Shown here: one piece after another, positions 15,520 through 23,451 of the stretch
Position numbering within the stretch: position 1 is the stretch's first letter
Layout: every line of letters begins with the position of its first letter
Virus record (IMG/VR): IMGVR_UViG_3300022707_001381
Location: 1 to 47,497 of that record
Length of the DNA stretch: 47,497 nt
Reading direction: 5' to 3' (one strand)
DNA from: a virus
Made by a program: the position numbers and the translations under genes
Notes under the pieces: generated by a model
Seen by the model: the letters and a program-made list of their open reading frames with translations, nothing else
Database searches by the model: none
Told to the model about the DNA's origin: nothing

Positions 15520-15813
15520 ATGGCAGACACTAGACCTGATATAACTTTACCAGCAAACACACAAGTAGATCTTTATGCTGCTTTAAATGCACAAGGTGGA
15601 TTTCCCGCTGTATCAGTTGGTACTCAAATATCCGTTCAAAACAAAGGGGGTGTAAAAATTGAACTGAGAACAAAGGCAACTACACCATCTTCAACTGATG
15701 GATCAAATGATTTGGATATCGGCAATCAGCAGTTTGTTAATGAAACTGGTGATTCAGGGGCTTTTGCATTTAGTCCTGGTGTAGAATCTATAATCAATGT
15801 AAGGGTTTTTTGA
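15520..15813 (+). CDS. Small putative virion protein
   Basis: 97 residues, beta-rich, soluble. It has a regular strand pattern (DITLPANTQVDLYAAL, VGTQISVQNKGGVKIELRT, ESIINVRVF) like single-domain decoration or head-fibre adaptor proteins. It is one base from the next gene, so the two are likely translated together. Role inferred from context only. Confidence 0.5.
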   Translation: MADTRPDITLPANTQVDLYAALNAQGGFPAVSVGTQISVQNKGGVKIELRTKATTPSSTDGSNDLDIGNQQFVNETGDSGAFAFSPGVESIINVRVF

Positions 15814-15814
15814 T

Positions 15815-17041
15815 ATGACATTCAAGCCATCAACCGATGGTGACGCTGAAGTTGACCCGATAGTTATTAAGGTTAGTTCTCTTTCTGATCTACCATCACC
15901 AGTAGGTGACGTAATAACAGTGGTTAATGGTAAAGTATACGACTGGAAAGGAATAGTTGATATAAGCCCTAATAGATTGTTATTCCCAACCGGCAGTACA
16001 ATTACATTTCGAGGCTCATCAAGCCTTCAAGACACCGTTGTTTCGAACGTGTCAGGGGATTTTATCACAGGTCAGGACGTGTTTATTACAATGGATCAGC
16101 TTTCGTTTGAAACTCCTAACGCTGATTTTTTTGATATAACTCAAACTTCTCTAACAAATATCATAATGACGTTTGTTGATATTCTTGATTACAATACACT
16201 AGGTAGTATAACTGATACGGATTACGTACTGATGGACAATATGTTCATAGACGGAAGAAATAGCGTTGGAGGACTTAGTTTCTTCGGGACTTGCGGGATA
16301 CTGCTGTTAACAAATACTCAGCTTCCAGGGTTTAGGGGTACGCTAGTAAACTTAGGGACTGCAATATTTACTGATATATTTCTTCGTAACGATATAATTA
16401 CAATTGACAGAACAGATCCACTTCAAATAATCATGCTAGGTACTTCTGATAATGGAAATATTGATATTCCATTGAGTGGCTTCGGTCGAGTTGATAACGT
16501 ACATATACGACAAACAAATGTCAACGATCCCGTTGTAACATCTGCAATACAAAACGTTGAAATAGGTGATAAGTATTGGTGGTTTAGTGGGAATCCAACC
16601 GCTCCAGATAGCCGTCATTTTGCGCAGATAGATAGTGAAGCAAACACAAACACAACCGTACTATCATTACCTGACACTTTTGTCCAGGTTACGACAGATA
16701 ACGCCATGCTTGTCGAAGCTCAACGATTTAAACTAAATGTTAGTAATGAATTAGAGTTTGATGCTATACAGTCGGTAATAGTTACATTTATAGTTAATAT
16801 CGCTGCTGAAAAGGCATCGGGTGGTTCAGCTGTTTACAAATTTACCGTGTTTAAAAACGGGCTTGCCGGTGACAAAGTTGCGCTATCCTTCCCACTTGAG
16901 GTTAAAACAACAGTTGGAACAATATCATTCACAGGTCAAACTACGCTAATTGATGGGGATGTTTTAGATGTTTTTGTCCAGGGAGTTGGCCACAGTGATA
17001 ATATAAACATTATAACACTTTCATTCCAAATTAACGGATAA
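15815..17041 (+). CDS. Beta-helix head/appendage protein A with jelly-roll-like C-terminus
   Basis: 408 residues. Residues about 50-260 are short repeating strands rich in Ile, Asn and Gly, typical of a right-handed parallel beta-helix. After a linker (YWWFSGNPTAPDSRHFAQI) the last 130 residues (about 275-408) look like a C1q/TNF-like jelly roll: SVIVTFIVNIAAEKASGGSA and KFTVFKNGL. It is paralogous to the next gene over the linker and C-terminus. Trimeric beta-helix proteins are usually fibres or tailspikes; the place between capsid and connector genes suggests head-attached fibres (inference). Confidence 0.6.
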   Translation: MTFKPSTDGDAEVDPIVIKVSSLSDLPSPVGDVITVVNGKVYDWKGIVDISPNRLLFPTGSTITFRGSSSLQDTVVSNVSGDFITGQDVFITMDQLSFETPNADFFDITQTSLTNIIMTFVDILDYNTLGSITDTDYVLMDNMFIDGRNSVGGLSFFGTCGILLLTNTQLPGFRGTLVNLGTAIFTDIFLRNDIITIDRTDPLQIIMLGTSDNGNIDIPLSGFGRVDNVHIRQTNVNDPVVTSAIQNVEIGDKYWWFSGNPTAPDSRHFAQIDSEANTNTTVLSLPDTFVQVTTDNAMLVEAQRFKLNVSNELEFDAIQSVIVTFIVNIAAEKASGGSAVYKFTVFKNGLAGDKVALSFPLEVKTTVGTISFTGQTTLIDGDVLDVFVQGVGHSDNINIITLSFQING

Positions 17042-17044
17042 CGA

Positions 17045-17050
17045 TATAAT
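17045..17050 (+). promoter_or_regulatory. Possible -10 box before the 17115 gene
   Basis: A consensus TATAAT at 17045-17050 lies in the 73-base gap between the two beta-helix genes. No convincing -35 is visible, so this is tentative. Confidence 0.35.
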
Positions 17051-17114
17051 ATATGATCGAACTTAAATACACTTCAAATATATTTTTAGTTATTAATGTA
17101 AGGATGTTTTAATT

Positions 17115-18314
17115 ATGGCTTTTGGTAGTCCATTAGATGGTTTGGCGGATTTTGAACCTTTAGAAAACGAAAGAAATATAAACCGAGAATCTGACTTTGA
17201 TAACCAAACAGCTACAGATATAATATTGACGCCTGGTGTTTTTTATAAAATTGGAGCTAGCTTTTCAACATCTAAAAAATTTACCACTCAGGGCGGAGTT
17301 ATGGAGGGGCTTAGATCTGCGTCCATCATAACTTTTACTGGTTCCGGCTCAATGTTTACGAACACGGATGGAACATTTAGAATAAGTGATATCTTTATTG
17401 ATTGCCCAGGCGCTACAGTTTTTGAATGCATTGGTGATGACACTGGAAATGTAGGGCATAGGGTAAATGCTACAGGGGTAGTTGTCATAAGCTGCTTAAA
17501 AGTTATGACCTCTACAGGCGCAGGCGCACAAATTTTCGACTTGGTTCAAGTTGGTAATTTGATTGGTACTACTGCTTTTTCATTTACAGGAACGTCCCCT
17601 GCAGTTGTTTTTAACTTTTCTCGTGTTGCTGTTTTTAACATGATAGCATCATCAATCGGTTTTGATTTTGGCTCTACTGTAGTAGAAGAAGTAGAAATCG
17701 GAAATGTTATTTTATCCGGAGATGCAACTGCTACGGCTATATCTGGTTTGCCTTCAAGCGGAAATATAACACCTAACAATTTAGGGATGGTTGATAATTG
17801 TAACTTTTCAGATTTTACTACGCAGTTATCTGGTATTTCTGAGGATGATATAAGATGGCGGTTTAACGGTAACGCTCAAATACCTAACTCAAAAGCCATA
17901 GGAATGGTTTCAGTTAACAATAATGTTACAGAAACCGCAATAACCACCATTAACACCCCTGTAAAAATGAATGCTACATTCGTAACTGATGTAGCATCAG
18001 GTTTTATCGCTGACGGGACGGGAAGGTTGACATTCATTTCAGAAACAGACGAAAAGTTAGCTATAGACGGAACAGCAACACTGCTGACAGCTTCTGGCGG
18101 TTCAGATACACAGGTGAGCTCGTATATTGCAATAAATGGAACAGAGGTTGACTCAACAGTGAAGCAAGGGACGGCAACATCAACAAAGGCAGCACCTTTG
18201 TCTATGATTTGGGAGCATAACTTCACAAAAGATGATTTTATTGAAGTTTTTTTAGAGAACAATACTGGTATGGTCAACTTGGTTGGGAAACAGGCCGTTT
18301 TAAGAATAAGATAG
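17115..18314 (+). CDS. Beta-helix head/appendage protein B (paralogue of A)
   Basis: 399 residues. Repeating strands at about 45-235 suggest a beta-helix. The linker DIRWRFNGNAQIPNSKAIGMVS matches that of protein A (YWWFSGNPTAPDSRHFAQID) in the same place, and the C-terminal 130 residues have the same jelly-roll-like pattern. The N-terminal helices diverge strongly. Two tandem, diverged copies could give alternative or mixed fibres, or separate binding specificities. Confidence 0.6.
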   Translation: MAFGSPLDGLADFEPLENERNINRESDFDNQTATDIILTPGVFYKIGASFSTSKKFTTQGGVMEGLRSASIITFTGSGSMFTNTDGTFRISDIFIDCPGATVFECIGDDTGNVGHRVNATGVVVISCLKVMTSTGAGAQIFDLVQVGNLIGTTAFSFTGTSPAVVFNFSRVAVFNMIASSIGFDFGSTVVEEVEIGNVILSGDATATAISGLPSSGNITPNNLGMVDNCNFSDFTTQLSGISEDDIRWRFNGNAQIPNSKAIGMVSVNNNVTETAITTINTPVKMNATFVTDVASGFIADGTGRLTFISETDEKLAIDGTATLLTASGGSDTQVSSYIAINGTEVDSTVKQGTATSTKAAPLSMIWEHNFTKDDFIEVFLENNTGMVNLVGKQAVLRIR

Positions 18315-18360
18315 CTTTATAATATTGCATTTTATTTGAATGATTATTGATTTGATAATA

Positions 18361-18369
18361 TGGTACAAT
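18361..18369 (+). promoter_or_regulatory. Possible class 2 promoter
   Basis: TGGTACAAT (18361-18369) is an extended -10, 31 bases before the ATG of the next gene. It is similar to TGCTACAAT at 24056. No operator-like element is present. Confidence 0.45.
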
Positions 18370-18400
18370 TGCAATAATGAACAAATAGGAATAAATCGAC

Positions 18401-18784
18401 ATGGCATTATTTACAGTAAACAAGCCGCTTGACGCGATATCAACCGACATAAGCGCAAACATTCTTGATTTGAATGCTGCACCTCATACTTTTGTCACGA
18501 CAAATTTTAAACAGATTCTATGGATTGAGAATAATGAAGCTGTTCCGTTAACCATTACGGTGTTGGGCCAAGGTGTTACGGTTGCTAATTGCCCTGGCAT
18601 TGGTTCTGTAACTTTGGCTTCGATAAGTAATAATGTAATAGTCGTTGCTGCTGCTGCTACTGTTGCCATCAGTGTACAATTGCTTTCTAGTTATATGGGT
18701 GCTACTGGCACAACCGTTGATGTGACTGTTGCTGGATCAACCGCACCTTCATTGGCGTTTGCATGGCTGAATGATTACAGCTAA
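18401..18784 (+). CDS. Small beta-rich putative virion protein
   Basis: 127 residues, hydrophobic and small-residue rich but without a clear membrane helix; it predicts as a beta sandwich (PLTITVLGQGVTVANC, SISNNVIVVAAAATVAISVQL). Last gene of the decoration block, followed by a strong terminator. Probably a decoration or appendage protein. Confidence 0.5.
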   Translation: MALFTVNKPLDAISTDISANILDLNAAPHTFVTTNFKQILWIENNEAVPLTITVLGQGVTVANCPGIGSVTLASISNNVIVVAAAATVAISVQLLSSYMGATGTTVDVTVAGSTAPSLAFAWLNDYS

Positions 18785-18786
18785 AG

Positions 18787-18811
18787 AAAAAGGGGCTCAC
18801 GCCCCCTTTTT
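18787..18811 (+). terminator. Strong rho-independent terminator
   Basis: AAAAAGGGG (18787-18795) pairs with CCCCTTTTT (18803-18811). It closes the decoration block and, being symmetric, could also stop the convergent minus-strand cassette whose last stop codon lies in its loop. Confidence 0.85.
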
Positions 18812-18967
18812 GATAAGTATATCAATGTGTATTTTGGCTAGTATTGCGCCTTTTAATTTTCCCTCGTTAAAAAATCCTTTTATGTACCTACCAAAATATT
18901 GAATGTGTGTGTTCCTACTTATTGGCATGTATTTAATTGTGTATCTTTTATATTTTATGTGATCCAT
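18797..18967 (-). CDS. Small basic protein (56 aa), last gene of moron cassette
   Basis: A 56-residue frame below usual length cut-offs. ATG at 18967 shares bases with the upstream stop (TAATG), with GAAGG nearby, and its TGA lies inside the terminator loop. It is strongly basic (MDHIKYKRYTIKY ... FFNEGKLKGAILAKI). The tight overlap with the upstream gene supports it. No family recognised. Confidence 0.55.
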   Translation of the reverse strand: MDHIKYKRYTIKYMPISRNTHIQYFGRYIKGFFNEGKLKGAILAKIHIDILIKKGA

Positions 18968-19158
18968 TATTTAGCCTTCAGTTTTATTGTTTCATTGCAG
19001 GTGAATGACGTCCTCACATATTTATGTCTTTTCTTTGTTTCAGCCAACCATTTGTTTCCAGCTTTAATACAACTTGATTGACTACCCATTTCTATTGCTG
19101 TTATTGCTAAAGCCTCACCGTTGAAGGTCATGGTTAATATCAATATAAATACGTTCAT
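18967..19158 (-). CDS. Small exported protein with signal peptide
   Basis: 63 residues. The N-terminus (MNVFILILTMTFNGEALA) reads as a Sec signal peptide with an A-x-A cleavage site near residue 18, leaving about 45 basic residues with two cysteines (SSCIKAG, TSFTC) that may form a disulphide in the periplasm. TAATG overlaps on both sides. Export fits a role at the host envelope; function unknown. Confidence 0.6.
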   Translation of the reverse strand: MNVFILILTMTFNGEALAITAIEMGSQSSCIKAGNKWLAETKKRHKYVRTSFTCNETIKLKAK

Positions 19159-19934
19159 TATTTAACTACCCATTTAACGCCAGGAATGTCACCGTTAATA
19201 ATAGTTTTCAATAGCCCTTTAGGTGATAGCCCGTCAAGCATTAAGCAACTCATGGCGCTAACAGCAGTATCAATAGCTAGTTCTTTATCTGTTTTTGTTT
19301 CGATTGGTTTGTGAATAACACGACTACAACAATTTTCTATGAATGCTATTTCACCAAAAACCTTAGTTTTAAAGCACAAAATACCATCGCCAATATATGT
19401 TATTACTGCTTCGTCATGATGCACTCTATCCTTTGAATCGCTGTCTATAATTATGTTTGATATCATACCGACAACAGGGTTTTCACCAGCTTCTTTCATT
19501 TCTTTGGTGTAGATTGGTTTTTTAATTTTTAATGGTGGTGGATCTCTATTTATAAACATATCAAGCTTACGCTCACCATCAATAAGTTTTTTACCTAAAC
19601 CGTTTACACCGTTTCGCTCATTTAACCAAACTTTCTGCTCAGCCAAATAAATCTCATATAGTGCTTTTATGTTTGGTTTCCATTTTTCTAAGTAGTTATA
19701 ACCATCACCAACAGGCCACCCATGACCGTATGCATTAAGCCCATCTGATTCGCGTCCATTTTTATACGTTGCAATAACAGGCACCCAATCAGCAACAGGC
19801 TGCTCACCTGTGTTTTCTCTGTCTGCGAATGAGACTATGAATGTTTGTTCATCAAAGCAAACCCAGTTATCAGAGCTTATTGTTTTTATGCCTTTATCTT
19901 TCAACCAGTCAGTTGGCACTCTAATGTCACTCAT
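19158..19934 (-). CDS. Hypothetical soluble protein of moron cassette
   Basis: 258 residues, no signal or membrane segment. The N-terminal part (WVCFDEQTFIVSFADRENTGEQPVADWVPV and the later GWPVGDGYNYLEKWKP) resembles sequences in phage proteins of unknown function. The C-terminal 70 residues include VISCCS-like IENCCSRVIH. It overlaps its neighbours by ATGA (upstream) and TAATG (downstream), so it is co-translated with a membrane protein and an exported protein. Confidence 0.6.
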   Translation of the reverse strand: MSDIRVPTDWLKDKGIKTISSDNWVCFDEQTFIVSFADRENTGEQPVADWVPVIATYKNGRESDGLNAYGHGWPVGDGYNYLEKWKPNIKALYEIYLAEQKVWLNERNGVNGLGKKLIDGERKLDMFINRDPPPLKIKKPIYTKEMKEAGENPVVGMISNIIIDSDSKDRVHHDEAVITYIGDGILCFKTKVFGEIAFIENCCSRVIHKPIETKTDKELAIDTAVSAMSCLMLDGLSPKGLLKTIINGDIPGVKWVVK

Positions 19935-20194
19935 GATCTAACCACCAAAACAGCAATAATCATTGAAATAAATCCAAGTATTGGAAATAACACACTCTTA
20001 GCTAACTGCATATACCTGTACTTATCAGATTTCAAGTCAATAGGATTTTCTGATAAAAGCTCTTCAAGTGTTCTTTGTGATAGCACTAAATTGCCATCAT
20101 CTAACCAGTAAACTTTATTACCTGCCCCTTTTATATAAAAAAGAGTGCCAAGTTTATAATCTGCTGCTGGGTTTTGATTTGTTTGGTTATTCAT
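19931..20194 (-). CDS. Tail-anchored membrane protein, first gene of moron cassette
   Basis: 87 residues from ATG at 20194 with AAAAGGAATAATT upstream; an earlier in-frame start overlaps the promoter and is rejected. A soluble, polar N-terminal 60 residues precede one C-terminal hydrophobic helix (SVLFPILGFISMIIAVLVV), so the domain faces the cytoplasm. First of four overlapping genes that run against the late genes. Superinfection exclusion is a reasonable guess, without direct support. Confidence 0.6.
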   Translation of the reverse strand: MNNQTNQNPAADYKLGTLFYIKGAGNKVYWLDDGNLVLSQRTLEELLSENPIDLKSDKYRYMQLAKSVLFPILGFISMIIAVLVVRS

Positions 20195-20217
20195 AATTAT
20201 TCCTTTTAATTGATTTC

Positions 20218-20275
20218 CTAAACACAATACAACACTTAAACGTAACTTGCAACACCTTTTGTAAAATGCTATTAT
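20218..20275. promoter_or_regulatory. Divergent class 1 promoters sharing one -35 box
   Basis: The palindrome TTGCAA (20247-20252) serves as -35 on both strands. Rightward the -10 is TATTAT (20270-20275), 17 bp away and preceded by TG. Leftward the -10 is TATTGT (20224-20229), also 17 bp away. The 10-bp element lies at 20236-20245, inside the leftward spacer and one base from the shared -35, and again at 20218-20227. One bound protein could switch both directions. Confidence 0.65.
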
Positions 20276-20302
20276 ATTTAAAAATAAACAACAGGCATAA
20301 AA

Positions 20303-20734
20303 ATGAAATTAGAGCAGTTTGAGGTATTACTAGAATTCCACTTGGGTTTGATTCGCGCTGAAATAAAGCCGACAACTACTATAGGTGCAAGAAAAAAACT
20401 AGTTGATGGTATTTTTTCTGCAGATAATAGCACCATAAAAAGAGAAGTTGAAAACCTCGTTAACAAATTAAATAGTAGATTTGTTTCACTGCAAGGATGG
20501 GTTAAATCAAAATCTATTAATGAGAAAATTAAATTATATAACAGTAATAACAATAGAAATCCTAGTGATGACGTGTTTTATGCTACATTTAAATGGATGG
20601 TTAATCCTGATGAGCGCGGTCTAATGTATCAAACATCAATAGAGCATGGTATTAACCCGCAATGCATGAAAGCATTAAAACCAAGAATTGAAAGGTGGGA
20701 TTCTTACGCGATCAAGTTGATTGATACACTGTAA
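20303..20734 (+). CDS. Hypothetical protein
   Basis: 143 residues, mostly helical, basic, no membrane segment or signal. First plus-strand gene after the moron cassette. The C-terminal part (FKWMVNPDERGLMYQTSIEHGINPQCMKALKPRIERWDSYA) has no recognised family. Followed by genes for membrane proteins, so a lysis or accessory role is possible. Confidence 0.55.
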   Translation: MKLEQFEVLLEFHLGLIRAEIKPTTTIGARKKLVDGIFSADNSTIKREVENLVNKLNSRFVSLQGWVKSKSINEKIKLYNSNNNRNPSDDVFYATFKWMVNPDERGLMYQTSIEHGINPQCMKALKPRIERWDSYAIKLIDTL

Positions 20735-20775
20735 TTTTGTACAATTGTATTTCTTATAATTATCGAGTATTTATT

Positions 20776-20844
20776 ATGTATTTATTTATTGAAGTTAAAG
20801 GCAAGGACGATGACGATGGAACAGGCACAAAGCCGCCACCATAG
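20776..20844 (+). CDS. Possible 22-residue peptide
   Basis: A short frame (MYLFIEVKGKDDDDGTGTKP plus two residues) ends three bases before the next start. The ribosome site is weak. Its position fills an otherwise empty 113-base gap; coding status is uncertain. Confidence 0.25.
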   Translation: MYLFIEVKGKDDDDGTGTKPPP

Positions 20845-20847
20845 ACA

Positions 20848-21363
20848 ATGATTGAATTTGTTTTTAGTGAAGCAATATTTGTTAATGCGTTGATACTTTC
20901 GCCTTATTTAATACTGCTTATATTAAAGTTTACAGCTGCGAGATTCAAAGTCTTCGCGGCTGTTTTTTTATGTATAGTTATCAGTCACACTCCGCTATAT
21001 TTAATTATGGACAATATACATAGATATTCTTTTTTGTCGATTGTTTACATCATTGCATGCAGGAATATAACTAATAAAAAAGTTTCTGCAACTTGCTGTA
21101 TAATGGCTATATTCGAATTATCAATGGTTATTGATAGGTATGTCAATGCAGGCGTTGAAACTTGGCTTTATATTTATTTTGAAGAAATCACACTTATTAT
21201 TCACAGCCTTATCATTTCTGCTTTCTTTAAGTGGGAATTTAACTGGAGGCGGGGAGCTGTGGGATCTGCTGTTGATTATATGCGTAAGTTATTACGTAAT
21301 ATGCGCTATGCATCACGTTTATGTTATGATTACATCATTAATCAAAAGCGACAAATTGAGTAA
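20848..21363 (+). CDS. Polytopic membrane protein (holin candidate)
   Basis: 171 residues with about four or five hydrophobic helices (ALILSPYLILLIL, VFAAVFLCIVI, FLSIVYIIAC, ATCCIMAIFELSMV, TLIIHSLIISAFF) and a basic C-terminal tail. It lies just before an XhlA-like gene, so a role in lysis (holin) is likely but inferred. The last third overlaps another frame (21140-21376) that also encodes membrane helices. Confidence 0.55.
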   Translation: MIEFVFSEAIFVNALILSPYLILLILKFTAARFKVFAAVFLCIVISHTPLYLIMDNIHRYSFLSIVYIIACRNITNKKVSATCCIMAIFELSMVIDRYVNAGVETWLYIYFEEITLIIHSLIISAFFKWEFNWRRGAVGSAVDYMRKLLRNMRYASRLCYDYIINQKRQIE

Positions 21364-21376
21364 ATCTGATGAGTGA
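21140..21376 (+). CDS. Possible overlapping membrane protein in alternative frame
   Basis: About 78 residues from ATG at 21140 (or 21146, with AGG upstream), read in another frame within the holin candidate and ending 8 bases into the next gene. It holds two hydrophobic segments (LLFTALSFLLSLSG and LWDLLLIICVSYYVICAMHHVYVM) and a charged end KSDKLSKSDE. It could be an embedded lysis gene or the true 3' part reached by a frameshift. Unproven. Confidence 0.3.
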   Translation: MSMQALKLGFIFILKKSHLLFTALSFLLSLSGNLTGGGELWDLLLIICVSYYVICAMHHVYVMITSLIKSDKLSKSDE

Positions 21377-21647
21377 TGACAAATTAGAGAAAATTGAAGT
21401 TAGCTTAACTGAGCTGATCAAAGAAGTATCTTTACTTATCGGAGAATTTAAATGGTATAGAAAAGAAGTTAGTGAACTAAAGGCTGACATAAAAAGCCAA
21501 GATGGTAGGCTTAGAGTTTTAGAGACTAAGATGCCATCACTAGAAGAAATGAAAGATAACAATAATAAAATAAGAAACTCGGTTATTGCCTCACTAGCAA
21601 TAGCCGTTATCATTGGCGGAATTATAGCAAAAGTCGCGGGGGCATAA
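21369..21647 (+). CDS. XhlA-like membrane-anchored coiled-coil protein
   Basis: 92 residues. A long amphipathic helix (about 1-65: LTELIKEVSLLIGEFKWY, VSELKADIKSQDGRLRVLE) ends in a C-terminal membrane helix (SVIASLAIAVIIGGIIAKV). This is the layout of XhlA/hemolysin-type phage proteins that assist holins. It overlaps the next gene by one base. Lysis role inferred from architecture. Confidence 0.6.
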   Translation: MSDDKLEKIEVSLTELIKEVSLLIGEFKWYRKEVSELKADIKSQDGRLRVLETKMPSLEEMKDNNNKIRNSVIASLAIAVIIGGIIAKVAGA

Positions 21648-22039
21648 TGGCAATACCAATAACAGTAGCAGAAATACAGGCGCTTTGTCCTTCATCGTTA
21701 CCTGATGCGTTAATTAGTGATTTAATATGCACGGTTGCCGATGCAATGGAAACATGCGTTGAATCTGCTTATCCGCTGTGTTTAGCAAAAAGCATTCTTC
21801 AATATACTGTTTGCCATTTAGTTCTTAATTCTGTTGGTGGCGAAATCAAATCAGAACGGGCTCCAAATGGTTCAAGTACAACATTCGAGAACCATAACGG
21901 AGGCGAAGGGTTAAAGTCTACTTCATTTGGTCGTCTAGTTATCAGCCTTGATACTGGGCTTTGTTATAACTCACTATTCGCACCTACATTCTTATTTTTA
22001 TCTGGTGGTAATCCAGCCACTCCTAATGGGGTTTGTTAA
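21647..22039 (+). CDS. Head-tail connector (adaptor) protein
   Basis: 130 residues. First of a run of four or five short genes with overlapping start and stop codons leading to the tail genes, where siphoviruses encode adaptor, stopper, tail-completion and terminator proteins. The N-terminal half is helical (VAEIQALCPSSLPDALISDLICTVADAMETCVESAY), as in gp6-like adaptors that bind the portal ring. It is unusually rich in Cys. Confidence 0.65.
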   Translation: MAIPITVAEIQALCPSSLPDALISDLICTVADAMETCVESAYPLCLAKSILQYTVCHLVLNSVGGEIKSERAPNGSSTTFENHNGGEGLKSTSFGRLVISLDTGLCYNSLFAPTFLFLSGGNPATPNGVC

Positions 22040-22389
22040 TGACTAGATCAACAGCAAGAGCAGCAACAAAAACTGTGACAATTTGGCCGGTAATAGGAAA
22101 AGATCCATATACAGGTTTAACCTATGGCCCACCAATCACAGAAAAAACAACTTTCGAACAAGGTAGCACACGTCAATATAATGACAGTAAAGGAAATGCC
22201 TTTATTCCTCGTTCAATTTATTGGTATGAAATAAGCGCTAACGGTGTGCCAAAGTTAAATGATGCCATTGCATTAGGCGATCATACTGCTGTGCCTGATC
22301 CTATAAATGTTAAGGTTGTTGAATTTGTCAAGGTTAGTAAGTTGCAGGATGGTATTCGTCAGATTGATGATGTTATGGTTTTAACATGA
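22039..22389 (+). CDS. Head closure (stopper)-like protein
   Basis: 116 residues from ATG at 22039 (TAATG with the previous gene). Small beta-rich protein (KTVTIWPVIGKDPYTGLTYGPPI, FIPRSIYWYEISANGVPKLNDAIALGDHT) resembling head-closure proteins that plug the connector after packaging. Assignment rests on order and fold-like pattern. Confidence 0.6.
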   Translation: MTRSTARAATKTVTIWPVIGKDPYTGLTYGPPITEKTTFEQGSTRQYNDSKGNAFIPRSIYWYEISANGVPKLNDAIALGDHTAVPDPINVKVVEFVKVSKLQDGIRQIDDVMVLT

Positions 22390-22610
22390 TAAGAAGTTAC
22401 GCTGGTTATGAAAAATACGAATCTGCTATTTTAGATAAAGTTATGATGCATTGTTTTTTTACGCAATCTGCGCCTGACTTGGGATTTGTTCTCGGTAGCC
22501 CAGTTTACTCTATAGGCTTTAACGAATTAATAGATCTTAAGTTTATTAAGATGCGGCTTTATTACAGTGTTAGGTGGGCTTTAAGATGCCAGTCAATAAA
22601 GCAAAGTTAA
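22386..22610 (+). CDS. Small protein of connector operon
   Basis: 74 residues, ATGA overlap with the stopper gene and about 25 bases of overlap with the next. No recognised family. The coding potential is weaker than that of its neighbours, but it fills the gap in an otherwise continuous operon. Confidence 0.45.
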   Translation: MIRSYAGYEKYESAILDKVMMHCFFTQSAPDLGFVLGSPVYSIGFNELIDLKFIKMRLYYSVRWALRCQSIKQS

Positions 22611-23008
22611 AAATATTAAAAGACAACATGAAGCGCACATTCAAAGATATTAGTGATAAAAAAGCGCCTCAGTTTGTTAGTGCTGTTTTGTCTATTGGTG
22701 AAAATCATTCTAAGGAATTGGCACCTGTTGCTTATTCTTTTTTGATAAATAATATAATAAAAGATTTAAATGTTTCTGGCAGTAAAGTTACCGGAACTTT
22801 AACTTATGCTCAAAATTATGCCGCTGCATTGGAATTCAGAACTGATTGGAAACCTAAGCCACCACCAAAATATGGCAATAAGAAAAAAGGTATTGCACCG
22901 GCACCAGCTTGGAATCCAAACGCTACGCCTCATTATCTTAAGCGGGGTTTCGAAGATCAAGAGAGCCAAGCGCTGATTAAAAGAGTTGAGGGGATATTCA
23001 AGATATGA
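22586..23008 (+). CDS. HK97 gp10-like tail completion protein
   Basis: 140 residues from ATG at 22586 (a GTG at 22574 is possible). Pattern typical of HK97 gp10-like proteins: an N-terminal helix (KLKILKDNMKRTFKDI), SYSFLINNIIKDLN-like strand, VTGTLTYAQNYAAALEF, and the C-terminal NATPHYLKRGFEDQE, which resembles the family's P-F-L..A......E end. It joins head connector to tail. Confidence 0.7.
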   Translation: MPVNKAKLKILKDNMKRTFKDISDKKAPQFVSAVLSIGENHSKELAPVAYSFLINNIIKDLNVSGSKVTGTLTYAQNYAAALEFRTDWKPKPPPKYGNKKKGIAPAPAWNPNATPHYLKRGFEDQESQALIKRVEGIFKI

Positions 23009-23451
23009 GCACAATAGCAGATTTAGAAGTCAAACAACTTGAAGATCACTTAACTTCTGGAGGCTTCTTTGCACCTTTTACTGATATTTTAGGAAATAAT
23101 CAGCCAGCGCCAACATTCCAGTCGTTCGAATTAGATTTAACCAATGGAACGGTTGACCGTAATGAGCGAGTTATCATGATCCGAAACTCTGGAAATATAA
23201 CAGCTTCAACCCGAACATTTTTCAAAGAAAGATTTATGTTAGTTTTAGTTGTTGGCCGTGTTGGTGAAAGTGATCGCGTTATTGTCAATGGACTCGCCGA
23301 AGATATAGAAGATTATTTAGTTAAAAACTTCTCTGATGGTGCATGTATTGCCAATATTGTTAGCTCAGGTGTAAGTCCTACATTCATCACCGAAGATGGT
23401 CGCCGGGCGTTTGAAATAAATATTACTGTAATGTTTAATATTATTCGTTGA
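23005..23451 (+). CDS. Tail terminator protein
   Basis: 148 residues, ATGA overlap with gp10-like gene. Mixed alpha/beta protein with LEVKQLEDHL and central strands (FMLVLVVGRVGES), ending in a hydrophobic strand (FEINITVMFNIIR), like the small terminators that cap the tail tube. Position just before the tube protein (after the RNA block) agrees. Its stop codon overlaps the -35 of a strong promoter. Confidence 0.65.
   Translation: MSTIADLEVKQLEDHLTSGGFFAPFTDILGNNQPAPTFQSFELDLTNGTVDRNERVIMIRNSGNITASTRTFFKERFMLVLVVGRVGESDRVIVNGLAEDIEDYLVKNFSDGACIANIVSSGVSPTFITEDGRRAFEINITVMFNIIR

Noticed and set aside
17876-18277. 133-codon minus-strand frame inside the second beta-helix gene
   Set aside because: Val/Ser/Pro-rich antisense product with no start signal; explained by codon composition of the sense gene.
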